This document shows, piece by piece, positions 1 to 7,720 of a stretch of 61,506 nt of DNA. The stretch covers positions 1-61,506 of the forward strand of contig JAYSUJ010000038.1 of the NCBI GenBank assembly GCA_043719155.1, given 5' to 3'. The stretch comes from JBBQKQ01 sp043719155. GTDB taxonomy: Bacteria; Patescibacteriota; Minisyncoccia; Phycocordibacterales; UBA5272. The notes under the pieces were generated by a model. The model had not been told where the DNA came from and searched no databases. It worked only from the letters and a program-made list of their open reading frames with translations. Position numbers and translations under genes: made by a program. Numbering within the stretch: the stretch's first letter is position 1; the number at the start of each line of letters is the position of its first letter.

Positions 1-72
1 GTGCTGGTCTTTGGAACTATCATCTGGATTTTGCAAATTAAATTGAAAACGGAATTTGGGAGTGGTTTTTAA
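1..72 (+). CDS. 3' end of an unidentified upstream ORF (partial)
   Basis: Frame 1 is open from the first base to a TAA at 70-72, giving the last 23 codons of a possible gene that begins outside the window. It would overlap the start of the ParB/methyltransferase gene by a few codons, as is common in phage-type operons. The residues match nothing I recognise, and so short an open stretch could be chance. Confidence 0.25.
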   Translation: MLVFGTIIWILQIKLKTEFGSGF

Positions 73-1327
73 ATTCTTAAAAGGGAGCGGGTCTAATGAT
101 TTAATACCTCAAAGTATTAATCCTCGTAAAATCACTAAAGCAGAAATTAAAGTATTGGAAGACTCACTTACTAAATTTGGTTTAGTTGAAATACCAGCTG
201 TGAATTTTGATAATACAATTCTCGCAGGTCATCAAAGGTGTATGATTTTAAAATTACTAAATCGTGGTGAAGAATTAATTGATGTTAGATACCCAAATAG
301 ACAGCTTGATACAGATGAAGCAAATAAGTATTTGCTGTTAAGTAACAAGTCAGGTGGCACTTGGGATTATGATCTACTTAAGAAATTTGACATGGGAATA
401 TTAGAGTTTGCGGGGTTCGATAAAATTGAATTATCAAAAGAATGGGATGGAATGCCTATTAAAAAAGTAAAAGAATTTGATGTAGATAAAGCTGTCAAAG
501 AAGTTAAAAACCCTATCACTAAGCTCGGAGATAGAATATTACTTGGAGATAATGTTCTCATCTGTGGTGACAGTACCGATTCAGACACAGTTAAAAGATT
601 AATGAATGGTAAAAAAGCTAGTCTCATAAATACAGATACGCCCTACAATCAAAATCTTGACTACAATAAAGGTGTAGGAGGTAATAATTCTAAAAGAAAT
701 TATGGCGGCGATGTGCAAGATGATTTACCAGACAGTGAATACAAAGAATTCGTTAGAAAAATAATGAAAAATGCACTCGATAACTCACATGAAGATGTAC
801 ATGCATTTTTCTGGTGCTCAGATTATTACATTTGGGTATTTCAAACGAACTATTTAGAGCTTGGACTGCAAAACAAGAGGGTTCTATCTTGGGTAAAAAA
901 CAATGCCTCGCCGACACCTATGGTCGCATTTAACAGAGCTACTGAAAGCTGTTGCTATGCAGTGAGAGGTAAACCGTATCTAAATGATACTATTAATAAT
1001 CTAAACGAGATACAAAATGATGATATCGGTACAGGTAATGAAATGCTAGATAATCTAAATAACTTACTTTTAGTTAAAAGATTATCTTCTAATAAATATC
1101 AGCATCCAACCGAGAAGAATCCTGAGGTTCACTTTAAAGCTTTAAAACGTTTCTCTAAAATAGGTGACATAGCACTCGATTTAACTGCTGGATCTGGCTC
1201 AATATTGACTGCGTGTCATGAGTTAAAGCGCATAGCATATATGTGCGAGCTCAATCCTGTATTTTGCGATGTAATAGTTAAAAGATATGAATTGTTAACT
1301 GGTAAAAAAGCAGAATATATTAAATAG
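56..1327 (+). CDS. ParB-like nuclease domain fused to a DNA N4/N6 methyltransferase
   Basis: This predicted phage-type modification protein has a ParB/sulfiredoxin-like N-terminal domain (about residues 10-110, with the GHQR motif at 58-61) and a DNA methyltransferase domain. Motif IV (TDTPYN, 193-198) precedes SAM-binding motif I (DLTAGSGS, 375-382), the order of beta-class N4-cytosine or N6-adenine enzymes. The usual catalytic motif is (D/N)PPY; here the first Pro is Thr, so activity is uncertain. Such fusions commonly sit next to terminase genes, as here: terS starts 2 nt downstream. The start is TTG (56) or GTG (62); an in-frame stop at 44-46 excludes anything earlier. It probably methylates element or host DNA, but specificity cannot be read from the sequence. 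Confidence 0.85.
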   Translation: MGVVFKFLKGSGSNDLIPQSINPRKITKAEIKVLEDSLTKFGLVEIPAVNFDNTILAGHQRCMILKLLNRGEELIDVRYPNRQLDTDEANKYLLLSNKSGGTWDYDLLKKFDMGILEFAGFDKIELSKEWDGMPIKKVKEFDVDKAVKEVKNPITKLGDRILLGDNVLICGDSTDSDTVKRLMNGKKASLINTDTPYNQNLDYNKGVGGNNSKRNYGGDVQDDLPDSEYKEFVRKIMKNALDNSHEDVHAFFWCSDYYIWVFQTNYLELGLQNKRVLSWVKNNASPTPMVAFNRATESCCYAVRGKPYLNDTINNLNEIQNDDIGTGNEMLDNLNNLLLVKRLSSNKYQHPTEKNPEVHFKALKRFSKIGDIALDLTAGSGSILTACHELKRIAYMCELNPVFCDVIVKRYELLTGKKAEYIK

Positions 1328-1328
1328 T

Positions 1329-1703
1329 ATGAAAACTAATCTCAAAAAAGAACTGCTCGAGCAACTGAAGACTATACCCATAGTGGAGCTAGCTTGTAGC
1401 AAGGTAGGAATATCTAGGCAGACATACTATCGCTGGTTAAAGTCTTCCAAAGATTTTTCTCTTCAAGTTGAAGAATCTAAAAAGCAAGGTGTTTCCTATG
1501 TAAATGATATGACTGAAACTGAACTCTTGAATTTAATTCAAGACAAGAATTTTCAAGCTGTAGCTTTTTGGTTAAAACATAGACATCCTGAGTATAGGAA
1601 TAAAGTGGAAATTACAACAGCAGAAAAAGATAAGGAATTAACCAAAGAGCAAAAAGAAATCATTAGTCAAACTATAAAGCAATTAACTAATCATGAAAAC
1701 TAA
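1329..1703 (+). CDS. terS: Terminase small subunit-like helix-turn-helix protein
   Basis: This 124-residue protein carries an N-terminal helix-turn-helix (about residues 20-38, ending SRQTYYRWLK) and a helical C-terminal part. The layout and the motif FWLKHRHPEYR resemble phBC6A51-type phage small terminase subunits, which recognise packaging sites on DNA. It starts 2 nt after the methyltransferase stop and overlaps the terL start by 11 nt, so the three genes are probably one operon. The family assignment rests on motif and context. Confidence 0.75.
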   Translation: MKTNLKKELLEQLKTIPIVELACSKVGISRQTYYRWLKSSKDFSLQVEESKKQGVSYVNDMTETELLNLIQDKNFQAVAFWLKHRHPEYRNKVEITTAEKDKELTKEQKEIISQTIKQLTNHEN

Positions 1704-3168
1704 AATCATAATACCGAACAATCGTGCCGAAGCTGTTAAAAATCTAGATGACCCAGCCATTAGGGTTGGGGTGACAAAAAATTCTTTTCTTTTGTTTTTA
1801 CAAATATATTTTCCACATCATTTAAATTACAAATTAGCATATATGCACATGGAAATGATAAATATTTGTGAGTCTACAGAAATTGAGCTAGCCCTCATCA
1901 TGGCTTTTCGTGGATCAGGTAAATCTACCATTGTGTCTAATGCTTACCCGCTTTGGGCAATATTAGGAGCTCAAAAGAAAAAGTTTGTAGTCATAATTAC
2001 TAAAACTATTGATCAAGCTAAAATCATAATGAGAAACATTAAATCCGAAGCCGAAGACGAGGGATTTCTTAAAAAAGATTTAGGACCTTTTAAAGAAGTC
2101 TCTGATGAATGGGGAGCAGAAAGTATAATCTTCAAAAATGAAGATGCTAGGATTATGGTTTTATCTATTGAAAAAAGTTTAAAAGGTATAAAGCATAGGC
2201 AACATAGACCAGACTTGATAATCCTAGATGATGTGGAAGACAATGAATCTACAAAGACAAGGGCTGGTAGGGACAAAACTTTTGAAAAGTATGTGCGTGA
2301 GATAGTCCCACTCGGTGATAAAAATACCAAGATACTCCATGTTGGAAATATGCTACATAATAATTCTCTCATGATGCGATTATCTGAAAATATCTTAAGT
2401 ACCGACAGTCATCAAGTCTTTAAAAGATATCCAATTATAGACGAGAAGAACAATATATTGTGGCAAAGTAAATTTACTGATCTTTTGGAAATTGAAAAGC
2501 TAAGAAAGAAAGTTGGAGATGAAGTGGCATGGCATTTAGAATACTTACTCAGAGTCATAGCTAATGTCGGGCAAATTGTTAACCCTAAAGATATACAGTT
2601 TTATGATAATATTCCAGCTAATAAAATATCTAGAGACGGATATTTTCCAACTAGGAAAATCATAGTTGGTATAGACTTGGCTATTTCTGAAAGTAACAAC
2701 GCTGACTTTACCGCAATAGTCCCAGTGCTATACAACAAAGTAAATGATAAATGGGAAGCCTATGTACTCAAAGAGTTTGTACATAAAAGACTACAATTTC
2801 CAGAAGTTATAAAAATAATAATGGAATTAAATAAATCATTAAAACTCTATACTAATAATATTGAGTTTGCAGTTGAAAGTGTGGGTTATCAAGAAGCAGT
2901 AGTACAAGCTGTAAAAGCTGAGGATGAATATGTAGAAATAGTTGGTGTAGGCGTAAGGCTAGGTAAAGAAGAAAGACTGAGATCCATTACTCCTATGTTT
3001 TCAAATAAATTACTATTCTTCCCAAGTGTTGGTGCTGAAGTATTGATAGAAGAGATTTTAGGCTTTGGTAGTGAAAAGCATGATGACTTGGTAGACGCTT
3101 TAGTGTATGCACTACGCCGTGGTTATGAAAGTATTTTAAATACTGAAGAGGTATTTATTGCAGAATAA
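1693..3168 (+). CDS. terL: Phage terminase large subunit (packaging ATPase/nuclease)
   Basis: This 491-residue protein has the two-domain build of large terminases. The ATPase domain shows Walker A (FRGSGKST, 72-79) and Walker B (LIILDD, 175-180, followed by an acidic pair). The RNase H-like nuclease domain begins at about residue 322 with the motif VGIDLA and has the late acidic cluster HDDLVDAL near residue 460. It would drive DNA translocation into a capsid and cut concatemers. No portal, protease or capsid gene follows; the next gene lies on the other strand and ends directly at its stop codon. The packaging module here is therefore either a remnant or the edge of a rearranged prophage. 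Confidence 0.92.
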   Translation: MKTKIIIPNNRAEAVKNLDDPAIRVGVTKNSFLLFLQIYFPHHLNYKLAYMHMEMINICESTEIELALIMAFRGSGKSTIVSNAYPLWAILGAQKKKFVVIITKTIDQAKIIMRNIKSEAEDEGFLKKDLGPFKEVSDEWGAESIIFKNEDARIMVLSIEKSLKGIKHRQHRPDLIILDDVEDNESTKTRAGRDKTFEKYVREIVPLGDKNTKILHVGNMLHNNSLMMRLSENILSTDSHQVFKRYPIIDEKNNILWQSKFTDLLEIEKLRKKVGDEVAWHLEYLLRVIANVGQIVNPKDIQFYDNIPANKISRDGYFPTRKIIVGIDLAISESNNADFTAIVPVLYNKVNDKWEAYVLKEFVHKRLQFPEVIKIIMELNKSLKLYTNNIEFAVESVGYQEAVVQAVKAEDEYVEIVGVGVRLGKEERLRSITPMFSNKLLFFPSVGAEVLIEEILGFGSEKHDDLVDALVYALRRGYESILNTEEVFIAE

Positions 3169-3987
3169 TTAAAGCCTTGAAAAATCCACCCCAAACTCCT
3201 CCTCTACAAACGAGAGAGTCTTTGGTTGCGCCGTTAGACTAGCCTTTATGAGCTGAGTAGTAAATAGTCCTGACTTTACTTTCCATTTGGCTTCAGACTT
3301 TTTGAAAGTTTTGCTCCAAGTTATACCTACTACATATTCAGATTTATCTATGTCATCTTGATTCTTAAATAATCCTGTTGATTCTAAATTGTATTCACTT
3401 AAATACTTATCTTTGTATTTAAAATCTTTAGCTTTAACGGCTGTTTCATTTACTTTCCCAACTCCAACATAGCCGTGATTCTTAAGATAAGCTACTACTA
3501 TGTCTCCTTTGTTTAAACTGCGTATTGGGTCACTCCATTTCGGATCTTGTCCGCCTGCAAGGAAGCCGTATTTGATAGAGTCTTCCCAAGATCAAAATAG
3601 ATCTTTACCTTCTCCTACATTTACATAATATATACCATTTTTAAAATCAAATTCTGGTAAGTCATCACGGTAGAGCGTAAAGTGTGGACGGAATTTATTT
3701 GCAAACATTCCACTAGATTTGTTAGTGAGTGTTCTACCTAATTTCCATATGAGTGTCTTTTCTATTAAAAATGCTTCTCGCTCAGTTAAATCTTTAGCTA
3801 TAACTCTTATCATAGGTTCTAAACCTTCTTTTTTGATAGCTTTGATACGCATAGCTTTCTCACTATCACTATCATCTTTTAAATGAGCTTCTTTTCTATT
3901 TCCTTTACCTTTACCATAGTAAAAGTCTTCGAAGTTACGAGGGTCGATGTAGACGTAGACGTAAAACTCAGAATTAATTTCTGTCAT
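3169..3987 (-). pseudogene. GIY-YIG (LEM-3-like) nuclease with C-terminal domain, interrupted by one in-frame UGA
   Basis: The N-terminal 131 codons give a GIY-YIG-like nuclease: YVYVYIDP, then YYGKGKGNR, then a conserved Glu in TEREAFLIEK. Reading ends at a TGA (3592-3594), but the same frame stays open for another 140 codons to a TAA at 3169-3171. That second part reads coherently (SWEDSIKYGFLAGG, then GYVGVGKV) and looks like the domain that usually follows in related proteins, where an Arg often occupies the position of the stop. The simplest reading is a recent CGA or AGA to TGA nonsense mutation; readthrough or a sequencing error are alternatives. The full gene would be 272 residues. 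The octamer CCGCTACA lies 5 nt upstream of the start. Confidence 0.75.
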
Positions 3988-3992
3988 ATATT

Positions 3993-4000
3993 TGTAGCGG
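3993..4000 (-). promoter_or_regulatory. CCGCTACA leader octamer before the GIY-YIG gene
   Basis: On the minus strand, TTTAAACCGCTACA ends 5 nt before the ATG at 3987. The same octamer lies 5 nt before the PH-protein start (4473-4480), at 4592-4599, at 4627-4634 (minus) and at 10708-10715. A one-mismatch copy overlaps the Avd start (7691-7698). Recurrence at gene starts suggests an operator or leader element specific to this island; its function is unknown. Confidence 0.5.
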
Positions 4001-4020
4001 TTTAAATATATTTAAAATTA

Positions 4021-4467
4021 TTAATCTTTTAATTCATCTAATAACTTTTTGAGCTTGTAAGGATTCGCTACATTGTATAGGACAACTTCTTCACCTCCAG
4101 ACCCTGCTGTATTTATAGCTATTGTTCCTGACTTTGTGAGCAGTCTTTGAAAGAAAGATTCGGATACAAAAACATCAGTTATTTTATTATAATCAATACT
4201 TGTTAAATTGGTAGACAGCCAACCTCTGTGTATAAGAACTCTTTTGTTTGTAAAAGCATAAATATTTGCTTTCTTTAAGTAAAAGAAATAATAGAAAGCT
4301 GGGAAAATTGCACCAAGTCCAAGTAAAGCTAATGTAAATATTCCGAGCACTATTGTCCAGAATCCTCCCCAGATATTTATATATCTGTTGCTTATAGAAA
4401 ATTCTTCTTTAATAATTTCATCTTTAGATAAAACTTTTTGCCAAGTGGCATTTGTTTGTGTATTCAT
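4021..4467 (-). CDS. PH-domain (bPH2/YdbT-like) membrane protein
   Basis: This 148-residue protein has a soluble N-terminal stretch, two adjacent membrane segments (about 33-65) and a C-terminal bacterial PH domain. The PH domain shows the family pattern AFTNKRVLIHRGWLS followed by a helix and a strand containing IAINTAGSGGEE. Proteins of this type are membrane-anchored and of poorly known function. It is monocistronic on the minus strand, and the shared CCGCTACA octamer lies a few bases before its ATG. Its role in the element is unknown. Confidence 0.8.
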   Translation of the reverse strand: MNTQTNATWQKVLSKDEIIKEEFSISNRYINIWGGFWTIVLGIFTLALLGLGAIFPAFYYFFYLKKANIYAFTNKRVLIHRGWLSTNLTSIDYNKITDVFVSESFFQRLLTKSGTIAINTAGSGGEEVVLYNVANPYKLKKLLDELKD

Positions 4468-4584
4468 GTTTTTGTAGCGGATTTTTAAATTGATAAAAAG
4501 CGAAATAGAATCTTGAGCCTTGAGACAAAAGACTCCTCGCCATTGTTGTAAAAGTATTTCTACTTTTACACATACCAGTTTCCT

Positions 4585-4610
4585 AGTACGACCGCTACAG
4601 TGACTCTGAC
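4585..4610 (+). repeat. Direct repeat copy A bracketing the DGR cassette
   Basis: The 15-mer AGTACGACCGCTACA followed 3 nt later by ACTCTGAC recurs in the same orientation at 10701, where the spacer is 1 nt. The two copies lie about 6.1 kb apart and enclose the small gene, the AAA target, TR, avd, RT and the VWA gene. Both are also preceded by an AAAAGACTC sequence. Confidence 0.6.
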
Positions 4611-4765
4611 GAGGAGTCTTTTATACTGTAGCGGATTTAAAACCGTATTTTTCTGAAAAAAAACCTTAGGTTTCGTATTTAGAATAATAGCATATTCTCT
4701 ACTATTATTCTACCTATATTATATCGCAGAACCTTGAAAAGTTAGAGGATTGATTTTTAATTTTA

Positions 4766-4774
4766 TGATATAAT
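4766..4774 (+). promoter_or_regulatory. Extended -10 promoter of the DGR target operon
   Basis: TGATATAAT (TG, one base, TATAAT) lies 9 nt before the ATG at 4784. The sequence from the -10 box to the start is almost identical to that before the VWA gene (8655-8675): both end CTATTATG. No well-placed -35 box is visible, as expected for an extended -10 promoter. The 5' leader would be nearly absent. Confidence 0.65.
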
Positions 4775-4783
4775 ATATCTATT

Positions 4784-5164
4784 ATGGAAAACTTACAAAC
4801 ATTTTTAGAAAAAATAGTAAGCACGACTTCGGTGTCAGCTATTATCACCAGCAAAGAAAATGTTTCTGAAATAGAAAAAGTTTTAACTTCAAACTCTTTT
4901 TCTAAAACAGAAAACATTGATAAATTACAAGATAATTTAATTTTAAAAAGAAAAGTATTCATTTCTGATATTTATGAAAATAATGTTTTAGATTGGTATG
5001 ATGTAGCACATGGATTTTCTAGTGGGCAAATAATAATCGAAGAAAAAAACATTCGCATAAATCCTAATTATGAAAAGATGAATATTATCTATATTCTAGA
5101 AAAAGAAATAGTAGAAAAATATCCAAAATTATTAGAAGTAATTTCATTAACTTTAACAATGTAA
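4784..5164 (+). CDS. Hypothetical small protein, first gene of the DGR target operon
   Basis: This 126-residue acidic, mostly helical protein has no recognisable family. It has no signal peptide or membrane segment, so it is likely cytoplasmic. It starts 9 nt after an extended -10 box and ends 4 nt before the AAA ATPase start, so the two are almost certainly co-transcribed. By position it may be a subunit, adaptor or regulator of the MoxR-type ATPase, but that is only inference from linkage. Confidence 0.65.
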   Translation: MENLQTFLEKIVSTTSVSAIITSKENVSEIEKVLTSNSFSKTENIDKLQDNLILKRKVFISDIYENNVLDWYDVAHGFSSGQIIIEEKNIRINPNYEKMNIIYILEKEIVEKYPKLLEVISLTLTM

Positions 5165-5168
5165 TTTT

Positions 5169-6842
5169 ATGATAACTCCAGAACAAAGACCATTGCAAGC
5201 TATAATTCCAGAAACTGTAAACGTGCATGGTATAGAATTAAAAAGAGCAAAAATAACAACAGGTGCTCCCAAAAAAGAATCCTTTACTGACTATGTAGAA
5301 GATGGTATGGCTGTAGAAATGCAACAAAAAGTTGCAAAGGCTTGGCTCATGGATGAGCCGGTACTACTTGAGGGAGGCACATCACTTGGTAAAACAAGAA
5401 CAGTTCTAAAGATGTGCTCCGATCTTGGATATGAAGCTCATAAACTTGTTCTAAGTAGAGAAACAGACAGAATGGAAATCTTAGGTAGTCCCACCGTAAA
5501 CCCAGATCAAGGTACAAAAACTGAAACTGGAGAAACTGATGAAAGAAAATTCATAATTGTGCTAAGTCAATTAGTAAAAGCTATACAACCAGAAGATGGG
5601 AAAATTAAAGTTTGTATTGTTGATGAATTTAATTCAGCTATGCCCGGGGTTGTTATACGTCTACATGAAATATTAGATGCATATAAATTTAATAGTTCGG
5701 AATTAGTTTTTGCCGAGCTTGGTGGGTTAAAAGTAAAGATAGACAGAAGTAAGGTAAAATTTGTTGCTCTAATGAACCCACCAGGAAATGGATATAGTGA
5801 CAGAAATCAAATTGATCCTGCAAACCTTCGTCGCTGGGTATATCAGAAACTACCAAACTCTATGCCAGAAGATGTACTTAGAGACTCAATAGATACAGTA
5901 TTTGGTTTAGATTCGAAAGCAAAGGCTGAAACTTCTGTTACTCCAATTTTGAATAATAAGGAAGCCTTACCTCTTTCAGAATTTGAAAACATTAAAGGAA
6001 TTAGAGAGATATTACCTCAGTATTTAGCTTTTCATGAATCAATAAAAGCACAAATAGGACAAAGGCAAATAGCAAATGGTCAGCCACAAAGATTTACTTT
6101 TGACGATAGAGAAGAACCAAGAAGAGTGAGAAATTACATTGCTCAATTCTATCGTGGTGATATAAATGAAACAATGCAAGAAGCTCTTAGATATATTTAT
6201 GGGGGTAAAATAACAGACGACACAGAAAAAGCGAAAGTAGAAGAAATCATAAGAAAAGTTGCAGTTTTAGACAGCTCAAACAAAGATCGTAAAGGTTTAG
6301 CTGAACATACAGCAGAATCGCAGCCAATTCCTAGTGACCCTGCTTTTTGGCAAAAACCGGACATACAATCCATCATGGATAAGGACTTAGTGAAAGGAGT
6401 AGAATCTTCTCCAGGTATCATAAATTTAGAAACGAAAGGTTTTAAAGGTAAAACAGCTACACAGCTTATAGATCAAGGTAAATATGACGATATAGGAAGT
6501 TATCCAAAAGAATATGATAGACCAGAAGATAAAATTACATCTGACTCTTTAGAGGTAACTTTTTTAAATCCTACTAAGTCTAGAAAAACTACTGATATAA
6601 AAGCTGAGATGGATAGGCTGGGAGTTAGACCTCTTAATGCCCATGAACTATATGCGCTAGGTATAAAATACCCAGAGTTACAAAGAAAACAAGCTTTAAT
6701 AGCTTTAGGTTCTGCTAAAACTTTCGACGGTGGTACTCGCTTCCCGTATCTCTGGAGGGATGGCTCTGGTCGTAAGGTGTTCACGGGTGTCGGTAGTGAC
6801 GACTGGAATGATATTTGTCGTTTCCCTGTTGTCCGTAAATAG
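5169..6842 (+). CDS. MoxR-like AAA+ ATPase with DGR-diversified C-terminal domain
   Basis: This 557-residue cytoplasmic protein has an AAA_5/MoxR-type ATPase core: Walker A (GGTSLGKT, 69-76), Walker B (VCIVDEFN, 148-155), a sensor-1 region (VALMNPPG) and an arginine region (DPANLRRW). A linker leads to a C-terminal domain (from about residue 460, with LGVRPLNAHEL and QRKQALIALGS) of the type I associate with CPR DGR target proteins, ending RFPVVRK. Codons 518-557 are the VR. Residues that differ from the TR-encoded sequence are 522, 524, 531, 532, 534, 538, 540, 541, 542 and 543. MoxR ATPases act as chaperones for VWA partners, and a VWA gene lies downstream of the RT. The variable tip is presumably a ligand-recognition surface, so this looks like an ATPase with evolvable target choice. 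The start is the first ATG after the preceding stop. Confidence 0.9.
   Translation: MITPEQRPLQAIIPETVNVHGIELKRAKITTGAPKKESFTDYVEDGMAVEMQQKVAKAWLMDEPVLLEGGTSLGKTRTVLKMCSDLGYEAHKLVLSRETDRMEILGSPTVNPDQGTKTETGETDERKFIIVLSQLVKAIQPEDGKIKVCIVDEFNSAMPGVVIRLHEILDAYKFNSSELVFAELGGLKVKIDRSKVKFVALMNPPGNGYSDRNQIDPANLRRWVYQKLPNSMPEDVLRDSIDTVFGLDSKAKAETSVTPILNNKEALPLSEFENIKGIREILPQYLAFHESIKAQIGQRQIANGQPQRFTFDDREEPRRVRNYIAQFYRGDINETMQEALRYIYGGKITDDTEKAKVEEIIRKVAVLDSSNKDRKGLAEHTAESQPIPSDPAFWQKPDIQSIMDKDLVKGVESSPGIINLETKGFKGKTATQLIDQGKYDDIGSYPKEYDRPEDKITSDSLEVTFLNPTKSRKTTDIKAEMDRLGVRPLNAHELYALGIKYPELQRKQALIALGSAKTFDGGTRFPYLWRDGSGRKVFTGVGSDDWNDICRFPVVRK
6719..6840 (+). repeat. DGR variable repeat (VR)
   Basis: These 122 bp at the 3' end of the AAA gene align without gaps to the TR at 7176-7297 (constant offset 457). 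Within the core, 12 differences fall at TR adenines (10 A to G, 2 A to T); one further core difference is C to T, in the codon for residue 542. The last 37 or so bases are identical except for a C/T at 6836. Adenine-specific divergence is the hallmark of DGR mutagenic retrohoming. Confidence 0.95.
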
Positions 6843-7175
6843 ATCTTGATCTTAAAATATTTATCTTTTGAATCTTTTTATTTTTCTTTTTTGATATATA
6901 ATATATATCGAGAGTATGGAATCTATACATGTACATGTTATATGCATGCCAGAAATCAATACACCTAAACGTCAGATTATAAGATTTTGTGCCTTTGCTC
7001 ACAGAGGGTAAAGGAAAGTTTGAAAACCTTGGTTTTCAAAAGCGCAAAATTTTTTAGAGTACTTTAGGGTTTCTTTGAAACAGTATTTGGTGTATATAAT
7101 AAATGTATTTAAATACAGACAAATTTTCAAACATTGTATAAGTATGATGTTGGTGGCATAGACTATTATATACGC
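6841..7175. other. Spacer between VR and TR
   Basis: These 335 bp hold no gene. A small AGATC/GATCT hairpin (6841-6852) follows the VR directly, where other DGRs carry a hairpin used in target recognition, though this one is much weaker. A perfect 10-bp hairpin (7019-7028/7031-7040, TTTGAAAACC) lies 135 bp before the TR. A -10-like TATAAT (7095-7100) with a poorly spaced TTGAAA (7075-7080) is a candidate promoter for the TR RNA. Confidence 0.55.
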
Positions 7176-7297
7176 AACTTTCGACGGTGATACTCACTTC
7201 CCGTATCTCTGGAGGAATGACTCTAGTCGTAAGGTGAACACGAATATCGACAATGACGACTGGAATGATATTTGTCGTTTCCCTGTTGTCCGCAAAT
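7176..7297 (+). repeat. DGR template repeat (TR)
   Basis: This is the 122-bp donor copy of the VR, on the same strand as the target and the RT. Read in the VR frame it is open and encodes Asn, Asp, Ser, His and Ile at the positions that vary. Several codons are AAY or GAC, so adenine mutagenesis changes the residue without creating stops. The 37-nt tail from GACGACTGG onward is conserved and would act as the IMH-like homology needed for target priming. The TR lies outside any coding gene, 457 bp after the VR and 340 bp before the RT. Confidence 0.95.
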
Positions 7298-7312
7298 GCA
7301 TGAATCAAAAAA

Positions 7313-7346
7313 AGAAAAGCACTAGTATTGATACTAGTGCTTTTCT
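7313..7346. terminator. Strong 16-bp hairpin just after TR
   Basis: AGAAAAGCACTAGTAT pairs perfectly with its complement after a 2-nt centre. The left arm is A-rich and the right arm runs into GCTTTTCT, so it could terminate transcription of either the TR RNA (plus) or avd (minus). It overlaps the last four codons and the stop of avd. It could equally protect or delimit the TR RNA. Confidence 0.65.
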
Positions 7347-7702
7347 GATTCCTTTAAGGCTTTATTATACCAGCCTGATAAAATTTTACTACATTCATCT
7401 AACTCTTTTATCAAATGTTCAAATTGTGATAATTTTATAGCATTAATTTCTGTGCCGATGCCTAATAGAAATTTTGTAGTGTCCAAATTCATGGATGCTC
7501 TTTTAATTAAAATGGGTCTAGTTTTATCTTTTGTGTTTATGGCTAAATGTATATCACTTATACAATTCACAAAAAGTGTGTCTATTTTTGTGCCTAAACT
7601 ATATCTATGAATTTTAGGAAATAGTATAATAATACTATGCCAAATTTTATAAGCAGTTTGAACTTTCAGAATAATTGTGGGTGTAGTATAGGTAGCGGTC
7701 AT
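7334..7702 (-). CDS. avd: DGR accessory variability determinant (Avd-like four-helix bundle)
   Basis: Residues read FPKIHRYSLGTKID near the N terminus, then LDTTKFLLGIG in the third helix and LSGWYNKAL at the end. This is the pattern of Avd proteins, which form a barrel-shaped pentamer that binds the RT and the TR RNA and is required for mutagenic retrohoming in well-studied DGRs. The ATG at 7702 is preferred over 7732 because a TATAAT (minus strand, 7715-7720) lies between them. The strand is unusual: avd lies antisense between TR and RT, and its first 66 nt overlap the RT start. A GACCGCTACC motif overlaps its start. Confidence 0.85.
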   Translation of the reverse strand: MTATYTTPTIILKVQTAYKIWHSIIILFPKIHRYSLGTKIDTLFVNCISDIHLAINTKDKTRPILIKRASMNLDTTKFLLGIGTEINAIKLSQFEHLIKELDECSKILSGWYNKALKESEKH

Positions 7703-7720
7703 ACTAATAAATACATTATA
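7625..7720. promoter_or_regulatory. Overlapping divergent promoters of RT (+) and avd (-)
   Basis: On the plus strand TATAAT (7625-7630) ends 6 nt before the RT ATG, placing the transcript start at or next to the ATG. On the minus strand TATAAT (7715-7720) lies 12 nt before the avd ATG. Each -10 box sits within or beside the other gene's coding sequence, so the two transcripts overlap at their 5' ends and may interfere. Confidence 0.6.

Larger units (their letters stand above)
4468..4783. other. Hairpin-rich non-coding region upstream of the DGR operon
   Basis: This 316-bp stretch has no convincing gene but dense inverted repeats. A 13-bp stem (4527-4539 with 4610-4622, AAAAGACTCCTCG) encloses a perfect 10-bp hairpin (4547-4556/4561-4570, TTTC loop). 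CCGCTACAGT (4592-4601) can pair with ACTGTAGCGG (4625-4634), which competes with the 13-bp stem. Further on are a short AAACC/GGTTT hairpin (4662-4674) and a 10-bp stem (4681-4690/4702-4711). It could be a structured RNA, a recombination site or a regulatory leader; the mutually exclusive stems argue for regulation or folding of single strands. Confidence 0.6.

Noticed and set aside
3592..3594. UGA recoding to Gly or Trp, as in some CPR lineages
   Set aside because: Most genes are uninterrupted with UGA as stop, and UGA ends several genes sensibly (54449, 58491, 59711). One in-frame UGA is better explained by mutation or error.
6841..6852. Small AGATC hairpin after the VR as the DGR target-recognition hairpin
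   Set aside because: Only five base pairs with a 2-nt centre and AT-rich; too weak to claim equivalence with known GC-rich DGR hairpins.
7234..7440. Open reading frame running through the TR
   Set aside because: It is open because the TR mirrors the coding VR and avoids stops; it has no promoter-start arrangement and ends in non-protein-like sequence.
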